Source: Galbula dea (Eukaryota; Chordata; Aves; Piciformes; Galbulidae). From it: a DNA stretch of 64,000 nucleotides. The number at the start of each line of letters is the position of its first letter. Position 1 is the first letter of the stretch. The translations under genes and the position numbers were made by a program. The stretch spans positions 680,415-744,414 of the forward strand of contig VWZX01009002.1 in the NCBI GenBank assembly GCA_013399015.1, given 5' to 3'. This document shows, piece after piece, positions 22,985 to 35,272 of the stretch. The notes below the pieces were generated by a model, which made no database searches, was not told the origin of the DNA, and saw only the letters and a list, made by a program, of their open reading frames with translations.

Positions 22985-24228
22985 TAATTGATATGAGCTG
23001 GGTCAGCCATATCTAGTCTTAAGCAAAACAAAGACACTTGCTAAGTGCATTAATTCAGTTGTCAAAGTTGTCTCTCAGGAAGGAGAGGACAAGTGTGATG
23101 AATTGAGTTAACAGGAAATGGAACCAGCCACAAGAGTTCTGTAAGACCTGTTTGTGGTCTCCATCCCCAAACATAACCAACTGCAGCCAAGTGTGACTCC
23201 ATCATTGTTTTTGAGGTAGCCCTGGTGATTTTTTTACAAGCCTAGTGATAGGATTCCTTGGCACACAGCCTGGACTCTGCTGTTTCTTTCATGGGAGGGG
23301 GACTGTGGGGTTTTCCCTGCTGTCTCCTGCTGCAGAAGTTGAGCTCAATTGCTATGCTGCTCTGAAAGCACCCTGGGAATAGAAAGTTTTGTTCCTCTCT
23401 GGATGGCTGTCAAAATAAGCCAGGGCTCTGAGCTGCCACTGGGCTTGCAGACAACCAGGGCTTCACACACTGGGAGCACTTCATCACCACAAGCACACCA
23501 CTGCAGTCAACAGTAGCTCCCCTGGAAGGAAGGGTGGGACTTTTTTTCTCTGTGGGAAATGGGAAAAGCAGCCCAGGGAGACCAGTGGCATCACCAAAAC
23601 CACGTGAAGAATATGTGTTGGAGCCCAGCTTTGAAGGCACACATCTTGTGCTGAGGACTGACATAAACCCTGTGCCTCCTTGCCCTTCTCTCTCCTGATT
23701 CCTGGTTCAGCCTGTCTGGCTGTCCTGTGTGGATCCTCCTCCAGCTGCACACTGAAATAGGACCTTCCAAATTGGCAATGGTGATGGTCTTCACAGGCTT
23801 TACTGGCCAGCTCTGATCAATCTTAGAGGTCTATTGTTAATCTGTCCCCTTCAGCTGGTGAGTGGCTTCCAAGCAGAGGGAGCAGTTTATATCCACTTAT
23901 CCATTCACCTAGAGCAAGAAAGCCAGAAAGAGTTAAAAAGAAGAGAAGACAAGTTTCTTCTGATGTCTGTAGCTGCTGCAAACCCTTCCATGGCTGTGAA
24001 GAGTTGATCCTGTCTCCTCTGCTGATAGCACCATGTGTGTGCTTCTGCCATCCAGCCCTACCCAAGCTCCTCAGCAATTCCTGTTTATTTGCCTTGCTTC
24101 AGAAAGTCACATGTCAGTTGGAAAATCATTAGGTATTCCTACCAGGAGTCAAAGACCACATTCAGAGTGGATTACATGCATGTTTCTTAAAAGTGTTAAT
24201 GTGCTAATCTGCTGGTTACTTGATCCAG

Positions 24229-24278
24229 GCAAAATGCCATGGTATTCCACATGAGCAAAATACCATGGTTCTTGGAGA
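24229..24278. repeat. 25-bp tandem duplication
   Basis: GCAAAATGCCATGGTATTCC at 24229 recurs 25 bp later as GCAAAATACCATGGTTCTTG. There are two copies, with moderate divergence. CCATGG in both copies makes it locally palindromic. Confidence 0.6.
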
Positions 24279-27200
24279 TTTCATATAAATATTACCCACT
24301 GTGCTTCCACATCTGAAGTGTTGCACTTGTCTATTAAAGTCAACAGGCTGGAACTTGTATCTGGAAATAAGTGCTATTACTCTCTTACTTATGAACTTCA
24401 GCTTCAGCTTCTTTTTCCTAAAATACCTTACAAATAAGGAACAGAACATGAATCTCACTCTTATTTCATGTATTTGGTGTAAATAGTTCAGCTCTGCCTT
24501 GCAGCAGTAAAAGCAGATTATATGCACTCTGCATTACCATTGTGACCAATAATGTTTGACTTACTCTACTGTATTGAGTCCAAAACCAAAACAGAGTCAG
24601 GGCAACAGTGTGGCTGTTATAACACCATGCTGCAAGTAAGGAGCTAGGCTTGCAATGAATAAGGCCTCACACTAATAAGACCTTGTTCATTATGAAGCTG
24701 TTTGGATTATAGAGTACTCCTGACTCCATTAAAGAGGAAAGATTTCTTATTTGTGCTCTGGAACAGGGGTGGGATGAGGCCACACAAACAGCAACCAGTC
24801 TGTTATTTTGTGATTCACAGCATGCTGACTGATTCATGCTGTTTCTTGCAGAGGAAATGCATGGAGGGGAGGATAAGCTGACTTTTGGGAAGGTGGGACC
24901 CCAGCAATCAACCTACAAGTATCATGAGACATGGCCAGAACTCTTTCCAGTAGGAAGTACAGGGTCACTTCTGCTTTTCCTTTCCTGCTTCTGCTGAATT
25001 ATCCCTCAAAGCACCCATCCCAACAAGGAGCAAAGCCTATTACTGCCTAAGGATTTGGCTCTCACCGACTCCCTCTCCTTATCAAAGGGAGCATAAAGAT
25101 GGTTGTTAGCTTGCAGGAGGCTGCAATGCAGTGTAAGTCTCTGGCTGGAAGAAGGAGACAGTGCCAATAAAGATAATTTTTTTTTCTTTCTTCTGTTTAT
25201 TGTCACACAGTCTAGCTCTAAGTAAAAAGAGATCTATATTTTCTTCCAGCTCAGCCTTTTACTGTGGGATTTGGGCATGTGCTTTTCAGCAGTTTAGGTG
25301 GGCTGAATGCAGGTAGACACCTCTTGGCCCTATAATCAGGGGCATGCAATTTATGTTGCTTAGTATTAATGGAGAGGGAATGCATGTGTGCTTACAGAAG
25401 TCTCAATAAAGTGTTAAGATAATGCACACTGTGAGCCATCTTCTCCCTTTTGCACCATTTTTGGGGGAATTTATTCTTTCTTTTTAGTAAAACACCAGGT
25501 GAAAAATAACTCTAATTGGTTTAAAACTCTTCCAAATATTTAGTTCAGTTCAGTTCCAAGTTGTTGTTCTTCTCCCTTTCCTCCCCACAGTTACACCACT
25601 GAGCTGAAAAAACCTCACATTTTCTCAGCACTACTTCACTGGCTGCTACCAGACATATACCCATCAGTGAAGGCTTAAGTATAAGTTGACTTATATGCAT
25701 TCCTTGGGTATAGATTTCACTCTGTATGGCTGCCAGAAACTTACTTTCATCTTATCAAGAGTATCTCATGAGCCATAAGAAGAGTACAGGCCATATATCT
25801 TTGTATTCAGCAACAGAGGCTTGGGCCAACCCATCTGCCATCTCTAAAGCTTGATGCAACCTCTGGTGCAGTTGAACTTTAACAAGTGTGTTTTATTCAG
25901 AACTTCTTCAGAATGGGCATGGGAGAAGAGTTAGGTTAGGAAACCACCTCCAGTTTAGAGACAGATGTGCAGCTAATGATGTCACTGCTGGTAAGACATC
26001 AGGCTTAGGGGATTGATAATGGCACACAGAGTTTTTCTTTTGGATCATATTTTGCTCAAGATGCCTGTACTTGCAGTACAAAATTACCATCTGAGATCCA
26101 TTTGGGACATCTGGTAAAGGATTGATGCTATCTTATCTCTTTTCTGAGCATGTCAAGCATATGCAGTGTTTGACCAACATTGCTAGCCCTGCTGGTAGCC
26201 CCAGCTACCATGGTGGAAATACTCATCCTTCAGGTCCCCTGGCACGTCTGCTCCTCTGTCCATCTGCTCCTGCACATGGCCTGGGCTCAAGGTCACTGCA
26301 CCCATTTTAGGCTCTCTGTTTTGGTACCTAAATATTAAGCCTGGTAGGAGACTTGCTTGCTAGTGGAAGTTCTGTTAGAGAGTGACTCAGCCCAAGAAAG
26401 GAAGGGATGTGCTGGTCTCTCTGCAGGGATTGGTGAAGGAGACTTGGGTATCTGCACTCTTTGCTGAGGAGTCTTATGCAAATCTCTAAAATTAGGTGAG
26501 GTGTATCCATGCCTTGGTCTCTATGGCTTCAAAGCCAAGAGGTTTTAAGGAGCACTCAATTTATCCAGAGATATTGGGATGCAGGTATGGCCAGGCTGCA
26601 AGTCAGCAACAGAAGAAAAGGATTTTCTAACCCATTTAAAGATCACAAGAAACTCTTATTCGTGGAGCATCCATTTCTCCAGGAAGAGCAACCCATCTTT
26701 TCTTGATATTCTCCCTTTGTTCAGTCCTCTGTGAACCCAACTGTTCTTTGGACACAAAATGAAAACAGCTCTCCAAGCTCTGACTTAGATGGTGTCAGAA
26801 CTTCAGTCCTCTGGAGGAACAAAAATGGAATAGCCACACACAGACTAAAATGGTAACACAGCAAATCAGCCCAAGCTCGTCAGCATGTAACCAAGGCTGC
26901 ATTGTTCTTCCCTTCCTCCCTGCCAATAATTTTTGCTCTAAAGATATTCTGCTATAATTCATTTCCTGTCCCTAAGTAATTCTGTCCAGGATGCCAGAAT
27001 ATCTAAATCTGATAATGACTTCCACTGGCCCACTTGGCACCACTCTCCTCTCTCTGAAGCTCCTGATGAAACCTTGCAGCAGAGAAGTGATGCTAACCTT
27101 GCATTAGGGCATGGCTCAAGTCAAGCAGAAGACATCTTTGCAGGTTCCCTTAGAATGATGATGCCTTGATGTCAAGGCAGAAGCCTTGGTCAAAGCCCAT

Positions 27201-27392
27201 CATTGACTTGCAGAAATATTTCTGTCAAGGTTGTTATTAATTTCTGCAAAGGCCAGGACTTGGGTTGGGTTTCCAGTGCCATTGGAGAGAGGTGGTAGGG
27301 GGGAAGAAATGCCTTAAAGTTTTCTAGCTTGTGTGAGTGGATCTCTGAGCTCTCAGCAATCTGCTGCAGTGCAGCTGAGATAAAACACTCCA

Positions 27393-27473
27393 GTTTCACA
27401 CAGGTATTACTCCTTAACTATGAAACAATAAAAGAATCAAGTTTTCACATAGGTATTACCCTTTAGCAATGCC
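27393..27473. repeat. 48-bp duplication, diverged
   Basis: GTTTCACACAGGTATTACTC at 27393 recurs at 27441 as GTTTTCACATAGGTATTACC, followed by 'ccttaactatg' and 'ctttagcaatg' respectively. This suggests an old short tandem duplication with a 48-bp period. Confidence 0.5.
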
Positions 27474-28099
27474 CTTTCCCTGCAGCTATTCAATATTTAG
27501 TTTCAATTCGTAGGGCTCTTAAATGGATTTAGCAATAGAGCATAATCCTGGAGCTATCCTGTCTCTAATCCTATAACAATACATTTTGTCATTTCAAAAA
27601 ATGGTTTCTCCTTTTTATTTTTGTTTGTCCCAAAGGCAAAGCCATGTCATGGCCCAGGAATGTGGCTATTGCAGCCAAAAGAGGAAATCCAACCAACCAA
27701 AATGTTATCAGCAATTAACAAAATAGTTTAATGATTATTTTTTTTCAGCACTTCAGAAAAAAGAATCTAAAACATCAGCTCAGACTAGGTCATTTAACTG
27801 CTTTAGACTTTGGTATGGTGCCAGTATTCTTTATAAGGGAGATTTAGAAGTTAATAGTATTGGAGATTAGAAATTGGTGTCAGTTACAGAACTGTGCAAA
27901 GTGATTTCTTTGCATTAAGACATAACAGCTGAAAAGAATAAAATACATTTCTTTCTGATTTTTTTTTCATTTAGCTGTAATTGCAGTTTTGGCATGCTGG
28001 CCAAATGTCTCTGTCTGGGTGAGAAGGTTCTATTCCTCACTCAAAGAACATCAGGAACAACGTTTTAAAAGGAAGTGGATATGATAGTTTATCTGGGGG

Positions 28100-28139
28100 A
28101 AAAAAAAAACCAAACCCAAAACCAAATCACAACAAACCA
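28100..28139. repeat. A/C-rich AAACC low-complexity tract
   Basis: A run of A followed by CAAACCCAAAACCAAATCAC. It lies 25 bp from the 3' terminus of the neighbouring minus-strand CR1. Similar tracts occur at 33338, 48086 and, in reverse orientation, 54095. Confidence 0.7.
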
Positions 28140-28163
28140 GCAGTCCCTCCTCCACCTTCTTTG

Positions 28164-28528
28164 CATAGAATCAGAGAATATTTCAGGTTGGAAAAGACCT
28201 CTAAGATCATCAAGCAACCATCAACCCCACTGCTCCATGACACTAAGTCATGTTGTGAAGTGCCACGGTTACTTGTTTTTGAACACCTCCAGGGATGGTG
28301 ACTCCACCAGTGCCCTGGGCAGCCTGGGCCAATGCTTAACCACTCTTTCAGGGAAGAAACTTTCCCTAATATCTAGCCTGAATCTCCCCTGGTGCAGCTT
28401 AAGGCCATTTCCTTTTGTCTTTGCTTGTTCCTTGGGAGGAGAGACCGACCTCCCCCCCACGCTACAACCTCCTTTCAAGGAGTTGTAGAGAGTGAGAAGA
28501 TCTCCCCTCAGCACAGAAAACTGCTTGA
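28164..28528 (-). mobile_element. CR1 LINE fragment, 5'-truncated
   Basis: Minus-strand CR1 with its 3' end at the low coordinate. The tail begins as 'catagaatcagagaat', then 'ggttggaaaagacctctaag', the conserved CR1 3' block. Upstream, the minus strand encodes the C-terminus of the reverse-transcriptase ORF: LRGDLLTLYNSLKGG, GNGLKLHQGRFRLDIR and VVKHWPRLPRALVESPSLEV are readable between 28514 and 28269. It is 5'-truncated at about 28528, the usual fate of target-primed LINE insertions, and it has no catalytic domain. It is less diverged than the 8.6-kb copy. Confidence 0.94.
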
Positions 28529-29190
28529 AAAATAAACAAACAAAAGGAGACTCTTGGCTGCTTCAGCACAAGAGCTGAACCTGCTCCTGCCAGACTCACA
28601 GCTGGAGAAAGCTGGAGTCTGCAGGCTGGCTGCATTGTACCCTCAGCCTGGGGATCTCGCCTGCTGAAACCATAGCCACCCTCCTAAGATGTTTTGGTGG
28701 TACCAGATATGGCTTCAGGTCTTCACAACATAAATCTGGAGCTGGACATCCCCTGGCTGCCACCAGGCACAGCTGGACATGCCTGGTCCTCCAGCTGGGT
28801 TTGTAGGAACAAGTGCTAACCATAACCCATGTGTGATGGAAAGGTTTGCAGCCACTCATGAAGAAGGAGGCATAAAGATCTGCCTAGGTATGTTCTCCTA
28901 TAGCACTTCACAGCCATAGCTAAAAATACTACAGAAAAGCCTTTAAAGTTGCCCAAAAGCTCTTAATTAAAGTTGCTGGGGGAAAGAAAAAAAAAAACCA
29001 TCACAGAAAAGAACCATTGATGAGGTTCAATAGGGCCTTGTTTTGAAAGATGGAGTTTGGGGCCCCAGAGTTACCTGTAAAACTGATCTTTGTCCAATAG
29101 CTCAGTGATCCAGCACATGTCATTCCAGATTGAGGATTTATTACCAGCTTAATAACAGAAGTGATTTTAATGGGGTGAGTGTGTGCACTC
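28529..29190. other. Non-coding sequence without recognisable genes
   Basis: Short open frames only. A small CAAACAAACAAAA-type patch lies near 28535, beside the CR1 5' break, and an A10-12 run lies near 28988. Nothing else was recognised. Confidence 0.5.
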
Positions 29191-29214
29191 TGTGTGTGTG
29201 TGTGTGTGTGTGTG
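29191..29214. repeat. (TG)12 microsatellite
   Basis: Twelve perfect TG units, with further GTGTG just upstream at about 29177-29185. It is likely polymorphic and Z-DNA-capable. Confidence 0.95.
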
Positions 29215-29549
29215 CACCCCCTCGTAAGGGATTAGTGTTTTCCAGCTCCTCATTTCCTTGCAAATCAAAATGTTAATATTCAACACACACTTGAAAGCCC
29301 CCAAACAGCAAACAAAAGTTCAGCTGAGTTGTTAGCACACAGAGAAAAAGCCCAGAAAACTTGCCAACATCACTGATTTGAATTTTATGTAATCAATAGC
29401 TTATAAACACTTGATTGGAATCTGTGCAAAAAAAGAACCTAATGTGTTTCTGGGCTGCAACCACCCCCTGCCATGTCTGGTCTGGAGTAAATGCTACCTG
29501 CTGAGGAGCAGACTTTGATGAACACATGGGCAAAGTGGTTCTTAGTCCT

Positions 29550-29586
29550 TAATCACAGAACCATTAAGGTTGGAAGAGACCTCACT
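29550..29586 (-). mobile_element. CR1 3'-end scrap
   Basis: 'aatcacagaaccattaaggt' followed by 'tggaagagacctcactg' matches the terminal 35 bp or so of minus-strand CR1. Only the extreme 3' end is present, so this is either a very short insertion or the remnant of a deletion. Confidence 0.8.
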
Positions 29587-32500
29587 GCTAGCCCTGGGAT
29601 CTGAGGGGGTGCAGATAGGAACATGTTGCAGGCTTCTGCAGAGGCTTTGCTCTTCATGGTCTGAAGAAATGCAGAGTCAAGCAAAGAGCAGAAGGATGAA
29701 AAGAAAGAAGCTGGCACTTCTGGCCAGCCCTGTCTCTGCCTTGAGGATGGCATCAGAGGCAGTGGTCACATAGCCTGACTGGGGTACACCCAATCCTGGG
29801 CTGTGAGCCCACACAAGAGCATTTTGCATCAGACCAGCCCTGCAGAAAGATCAAATATTTTCTACTAATCTGATGATCCCAAATCCCAGAATGTTTGTCT
29901 GCTCCTCATCAGTGCCTGGATTGATGGAGGCACAGCTGCAGCCCAGGGTGGAGAGGCTTCCATGAAGGCCAGGGGAAGAAATAGCATTTCTGAGGGCCAG
30001 GGAGGAAGGTGGAACTGTGGCAACAGGGACATAGGTTGGCTTAAGCTTCTCCAGAAGCTGATGCTTTACTCAAAGAAGAGATAGAGCAACCTTTGAGGTG
30101 CCTTCCTGATACCTGCTTCAGGATAGGGTGAAACCCCTCTGGGAGAGAGTCTCCCTCCTTTGACTATTAGCTATTTTATGCCAGTTTAAATTTTATGCTA
30201 CACTACTACATGCTTTATTTAATGACATGTGAATATTATCAAAACAATAATTTTACTGTCTGGAGAAAGAGGTGGTTTTCTTCTTGGAATGAAATCCCAT
30301 GGATTGAAAACAATTGGGGTTTTGTTCTGATTTGAAGTGGAAACAAGCTTGAACATGTCAAAATATGTTCAGAAATGGCAATTCCATTTTTTTTCAGCAG
30401 CTGCATTGCCAACACTTGTGATTTCCCTGGAAATATCCTAAATATTTGTTGCATTTTTTTTTTAAGATCCAGCATATCTTTTTCTGAAACAAGATTTTGT
30501 CTTTTTTTTTTTTTTTATCTTAAATGGATGCAGAGAAGAAGCAAAAATTTATCCCATCCCTGTAAGCCCAAATCAAGAAAATTAGGAAACTCAACTTTTA
30601 CATGCACATTAAAAGCCAACCATTTCTGGGCCAGTCTCTTGGCATTGCAAAGCTTGTTGCCTGACCTGTAAACATCTTCAGCTGTTATATTTTGACCCAC
30701 AGGACCCCAACAGCATCACTCAGAGGGAAGTCACAGAGTTTGCTCAGCAAAATCATCTTCCTCATAGGAGCAAAGGAGTTGTTAGTGAGTGTGGGGAAGC
30801 ACAAGGATGACAGATCTGGGAACATTTTGCAGTAGGAAAGCTTGAAATCTTGGGTGCTATCTGCTTAGCATTTCCAGCATCATATTCCAGCCTCCAAAAC
30901 ACCATTTTACTCATTTTCTGGGTTTTGCTCCTGGGATGCCATCCTACTGATAGTTTTTAGGTCATTCTCTGAGGTGATGCACAGCCCCCAAAGGTCCTGT
31001 GACGTGTGCTGCATTTCCATAACCTCATGGCATATGGCACATACAAGGCAGAGCTAAAAAAGAAGGGGAAAGAAGAGGCTCGTGGTGATTTTTCCATCCC
31101 CAAGGATAAGCAGACACCTTGGACAAGATTCAGAACCCCCCTGGGATGCCAGAAGGAAGGAGTAAGACAAGGGGAGGGCTTGGCCAGAATCTCCTGTCTG
31201 AAAAGGAGTGGGGATACAGGCAGGAAAGAGGCTGGGGTGGACCAGCAATGTGCAGACACCCAGCCTGCAGCAGAGACCTTGGCTTCTGCATCCAAGGCTT
31301 GGGAGAAGAGGGAGGACTGGATTCCCTCTGCCTGTGCAGACCTTGCTCTGCTGTTAAAGGGACACCTTGAAGTTTTGACATGAAGGCCAAGCTGCCTGGA
31401 GCTGTCAAGGAGGGCTGAGTGGAGGCAAGGAGAAGAAGGGTGAGTGGTTCCCACAGACCTCCTCAGCCTTGCTCTCAGTCTCTCTTGAGTAATGCTCCCA
31501 GTCTTGTTTTGCTCTGCTTGCCCAGGGCAGCTTCCACATTTTGAGCATTTCTGCCAAGCAAGGGAGGAAGAAGGCACCAAGGTGTTATCCAAACAACTGT
31601 GCCATGAACTCTTTTTTCATATCCCTGACTTGCTTTATAAAGTGAGGACTGACTCCATAAGACTTTTTCAGCTATTATGGCCATTCTCATGGCAAGAGAC
31701 CTTGTTTTCACCCAGGAAAGGGGAATAGCACAACTTGAAGAACCCTTTACAGTTGAGGCTTCATACAGCACAAGCTCAGAGCTAGACCTATCAGGCAGTG
31801 CAAATGCATGGACTTGTAATGTGTCTGCTCCAGTCCTAGCTAATCCCAACAGGTGCCATGCAGACATACTGCACATTAAAGATTTGTTGTGGGAATGAAG
31901 ATAAAAATAGCAAAGGGCTGGGAGAAAAAGGACATTTTAAAAGCAATTTTTGCTCCTCACAGAAACTCTGCACTTGCAAGCAAAGTTCTCTCCTGCACAA
32001 GAGCCACATGTGCTAATTTTATTTGTGTTCCTATGCAGTTTGGAGGAGAGGCTCAAATATGCCGACCCAGCATTGTTGGAGTGAAAGAAATTAATAAAAA
32101 CAACTCCAAGCAGCTGGTTGAAACAATTCTGCTTTTCACAGAAAGCCTTTCAGACTGCACAGAAAGTTATGAAAATAATCCTTTCAATTAGTGTGTGGTC
32201 AGTGCACCTGCAAAGGAGACTTGTCCAAGTAAAAGTATCAGCTAGTGTCAATGAGAACAATTCATGAATTCATCACCAGGGCCTTTTTCTATTACCACAT
32301 TTACACAGATGTGAATCCCTGGGGTGCAGACACCAGAAGGGTAACCCTACTGTAATCCAAAGAGCATGAGAAACACAAGTTCAGATCAGGAAAGCTATTA
32401 ATTTTTTTGTGTGTATTTGACTTCAGCATCCTTTCCCCTCTTGCACACTCTGCATTTAATAATCATGGCTATCTACCTTCCCTGCCCTGCCCAGCTCTCT

Positions 32501-35034
32501 AGAAAGAAATAACTTCTTATTGTCAGCAAAAAATGACATCAGCTAAAGGACTCTAGAAGACCAGAGGGATTTACAGCTCTGTAATTCTATCATCTATACC
32601 ATAGCTGTAAATGAGTTCATCAAGCTGGTAGAATAATACTCATCTTATAGTCTGGTTTTAACCTACTTGTGCTGTGGGTTAAAAATATATATATATGTTA
32701 AATAGGTTAAATATGTTAAATATTACATATTGCCCAATTGGTCATGACAGCAGAGTGACCTTAGAAGGGAGCAAGTGAATAATTTGAAGAAAGATGTTGA
32801 AAGAATGGAAAGTCCTGAAGCAAAAATAGCTGAGATCAAAGTGGAAGTTGCATGATGCATATGACATACCTTCCCTGTCTTTTCTTCTACAGTTTTCTTC
32901 AGTAATGTAAGAAACTCAGAGTTCTGCAATAATAATAAAGAAATAATCTGTAATAAATAAAGCTTGCATCAAATTATAACAACTCCATACATTCACTCTA
33001 CTAACTGGAGGAATCTGCCAGGTTTATAGCTCAAGAAACACACAGTCAAGTCCTGAAACAGCCTAAAACATTAAGGACAGAGAAGGGGAAGATTGTGCTG
33101 TTTATGGCCAGTTTGTGGGCAGGGGATATTATTTTAAGTCAAGCTGAACCTCAATGACTTCTTCTGTACCTGAGTATAATATCCCAGTGGCCACAGCATC
33201 TCAAGGCCAGCAGGGTGTATGTCAAAAAGCCAGGCCACAAAACGATTGCTCTGTGTTATCCAAGACCTCTGGACACTTTGAACATTTAGGTAAACAGTAG
33301 TTTATCCAAACTGCCTAAACAGTTTCCCCTAGGGGAGGAAAAACCAACCAAAACCAACCAAAAAGACACCAACCACAATACTGGCAATGGCAAGACTTTG
33401 TACAAAGTGCTGTTCTTTACAGTTGGCTCCTCCTAGGACATTTCCCTTTTAGTTTTTAATTGATAACTAATTAAAATGCCTAGTGGTATGATATGATACC
33501 TGCTTCCTCCTGGCCTTTTTTTGCAGCCCATGCAAACACAAGTGACCAGAGCTATTTATTTGCAATGTATTCTCTGTTGGATGCTCAGATGAGGCAGAAA
33601 GCCTTGACCAGCTGCACTGCCCGTGTTTGAGCTGTGCCCTGGGATTTGCTGCACCATAAATATGGGAGTTGAGGAAGCTCCAGAGCTGCTGGATGTCAGT
33701 GACACTCCTGATATTGGAAAATCGACTCCATCTCCACCTCCAGGGAAGGGCTGGGATGCAGCAGGATTGCTCTGTCCATCTCCTAGCCAGCAGCCTGCAT
33801 ACTGGCCAAGGGGGAAAGAAGGGGAATCTGTAAACCACAAGTCCTGTTTGGAGCTGTTGAATGGAATGTAGAAAGCACTGAATGGAAACAACATGGTGGA
33901 GTAAATCTCTCCTTCACAACTCCAGGGAAGCTAATGTCTCCATCAGTATGGAGGAGACTGGGCTTCAGTACCTGCTGGTCAAAGCAGGAAAGGGAGGTAA
34001 TCAAGCGTTGTCTCACTCCATCTGGAGAGCCTCTTGCCTTCAGTCAGTAGGATTCAGGGGTGTTAATGAGGGCAGGGCTTGGGCCAGGAGTTTTATTTCC
34101 CTACTTGTCTTTGGCTGGCAAAGCAGTTAGGTTTCACAGGGCTTTGTCCCTGGAGAAGTCATTTGCACCTGTGCAGCATATAGGCAGCTCTCCCAAATTG
34201 CAGGGAGAAGCATCTGCCATGCCAAAGGGGCCTTGCAGAGTTCTTGTTTAGCAATCCCATCTTAGCACAGGTTTCCTTCTCTTGCTGTATCCATTCAGCT
34301 CAGTTAAAAGGGAGCTCACAGCAGTTTTGCACAATCACAGATGCACTCTGTCCTGCTGCAAGGGCTGAGAGCAGAACTCACCAGAGGAGACAGAGCACAT
34401 TCCCTTCAAGTGCAGGTTGGCAAGCAACTTCTCATGGATCTCAACAAAAGATGAGCTGCAAGGCCTTTAACCCATCCTCCTCTTTCCCCAGGACTGCTGT
34501 TAAGGCTCAAGCCATGGGGAAAACAGTGAGTGCTTCCAGACTGCTAATCACTGTGTGTTTACAGACTTGGAAGCCAGAATGAAAGACACTTGGAAATGCA
34601 AACCTCAATGTTTCTAGGTCTGATCCAGTATTGTGTTGTCCCTGGAGCAGTTGCTTCCATCTGGGCAGGAACCTGCTGTGGTAATTTGGCAGAGGTGTAC
34701 AGCCTCACTGCACAGGTGTGAATGGCTGCTGGGGAGGTGTCACAAGGACTCAGACCCTCTGTACCCCTGCCAAGGGAAAAGTGATTGCAGCCACTGGAGG
34801 TGGAAGCTGAAAGAGCTGCTCCATGTGTGACCTCCTTTCATCACCCTTTTGTGGCCATCTCAGAGAGCTGACTGCTGGGCTCACATAGTTTTACACTTTT
34901 GTTTCACAGCTGGTTGAAAGAGTCTGGGGATTTTTTTCACCCCTTTTATTTTACTTTGTTTTTTTTATGAAATGAAGAACCATTGGAATCTACACTTTTC
35001 CAGAGGAGATTCAACAGACAGGTCTTTGAAAGAG
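29587..35034. other. Non-coding sequence without recognisable genes
   Basis: Unique sequence. The longest open frame in the whole window lies here (30957-31592, minus, 211 codons). It has overlapping open frames on both strands and no domain, so I do not call it coding. A T15 run lies at 30502-30516 and a short (AT)n patch at 32684-32697, followed by repeated GTTAAATA words. The rest holds nothing I recognise. Confidence 0.5.
33338..33376. repeat. A/C-rich AACC tract
   Basis: Reads AAAAACCAACCAAAACCAACC and continues with CAACCAC-type words. It is the same compositional class as the tracts at 28100, 48086 and 54095 (reverse orientation). Confidence 0.7.
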
Positions 35035-35272
35035 ATCATAGAATCCTTAATGTTGGAAAAGGCCTCCAAGGTCATCAAGTCCAAGCAGCCAGCCAACACC
35101 TCCATGCCATTAAACCTTGTCACAAAGTGCCACATCTACATGTCTTTTTAACACCTCCAGGGATGGTGACTCCACCAATTCCCTGAGCAGCCTGGGCCAA
35201 TGCTTAACACTCTTTCAGGAAAGAAATTCTTCCTAATATCCAACCTGAACCTCCCCTGGAACACATTGAAGT
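35035..35272 (-). mobile_element. CR1 LINE fragment, 5'-truncated
   Basis: The minus-strand copy begins at its 3' end with 'atcatagaatccttaatgtt', then 'ggaaaaggcctccaaggtca'. The internal block 'acacctccagggatggtgac' corresponds to the peptide VTIPGGV-type end of ORF2 and UTR. It runs to about 35272, where it is 5'-truncated. It is moderately diverged, with small deletions and no coding capacity. Confidence 0.92.

Larger units (their letters stand above)
20637..28099. other. Non-coding sequence, mostly unique
   Basis: No gene could be supported. Open frames such as 21705-22166 (minus, 153 codons) and 22513-22929 (plus, 138 codons) match nothing I know. A 'tttcaacag' acceptor-like string lies before the latter and GGTAAG after it, but the frame between has no recognisable coding signature. 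Two short duplications and one degraded ancient repeat are listed separately. An AT-rich stretch at 27480-27900 could be a conserved element. Confidence 0.5.

Noticed and set aside
30957..31592. Longest open frame in the window, 211 codons on the minus strand.
   Set aside because: It has no family motif or repeat, Ser/Pro/Leu composition typical of non-coding avian DNA, and open frames of 80-125 codons on both strands over the same stretch. A frame of this length is expected by chance in 64 kb.
31889..32191. Possible exon after a 'ttcctatgcag' acceptor-like string near 32037.
   Set aside because: The open frame after it ends in a stop within 50 codons and matches no protein I know. One acceptor-like string is expected by chance.
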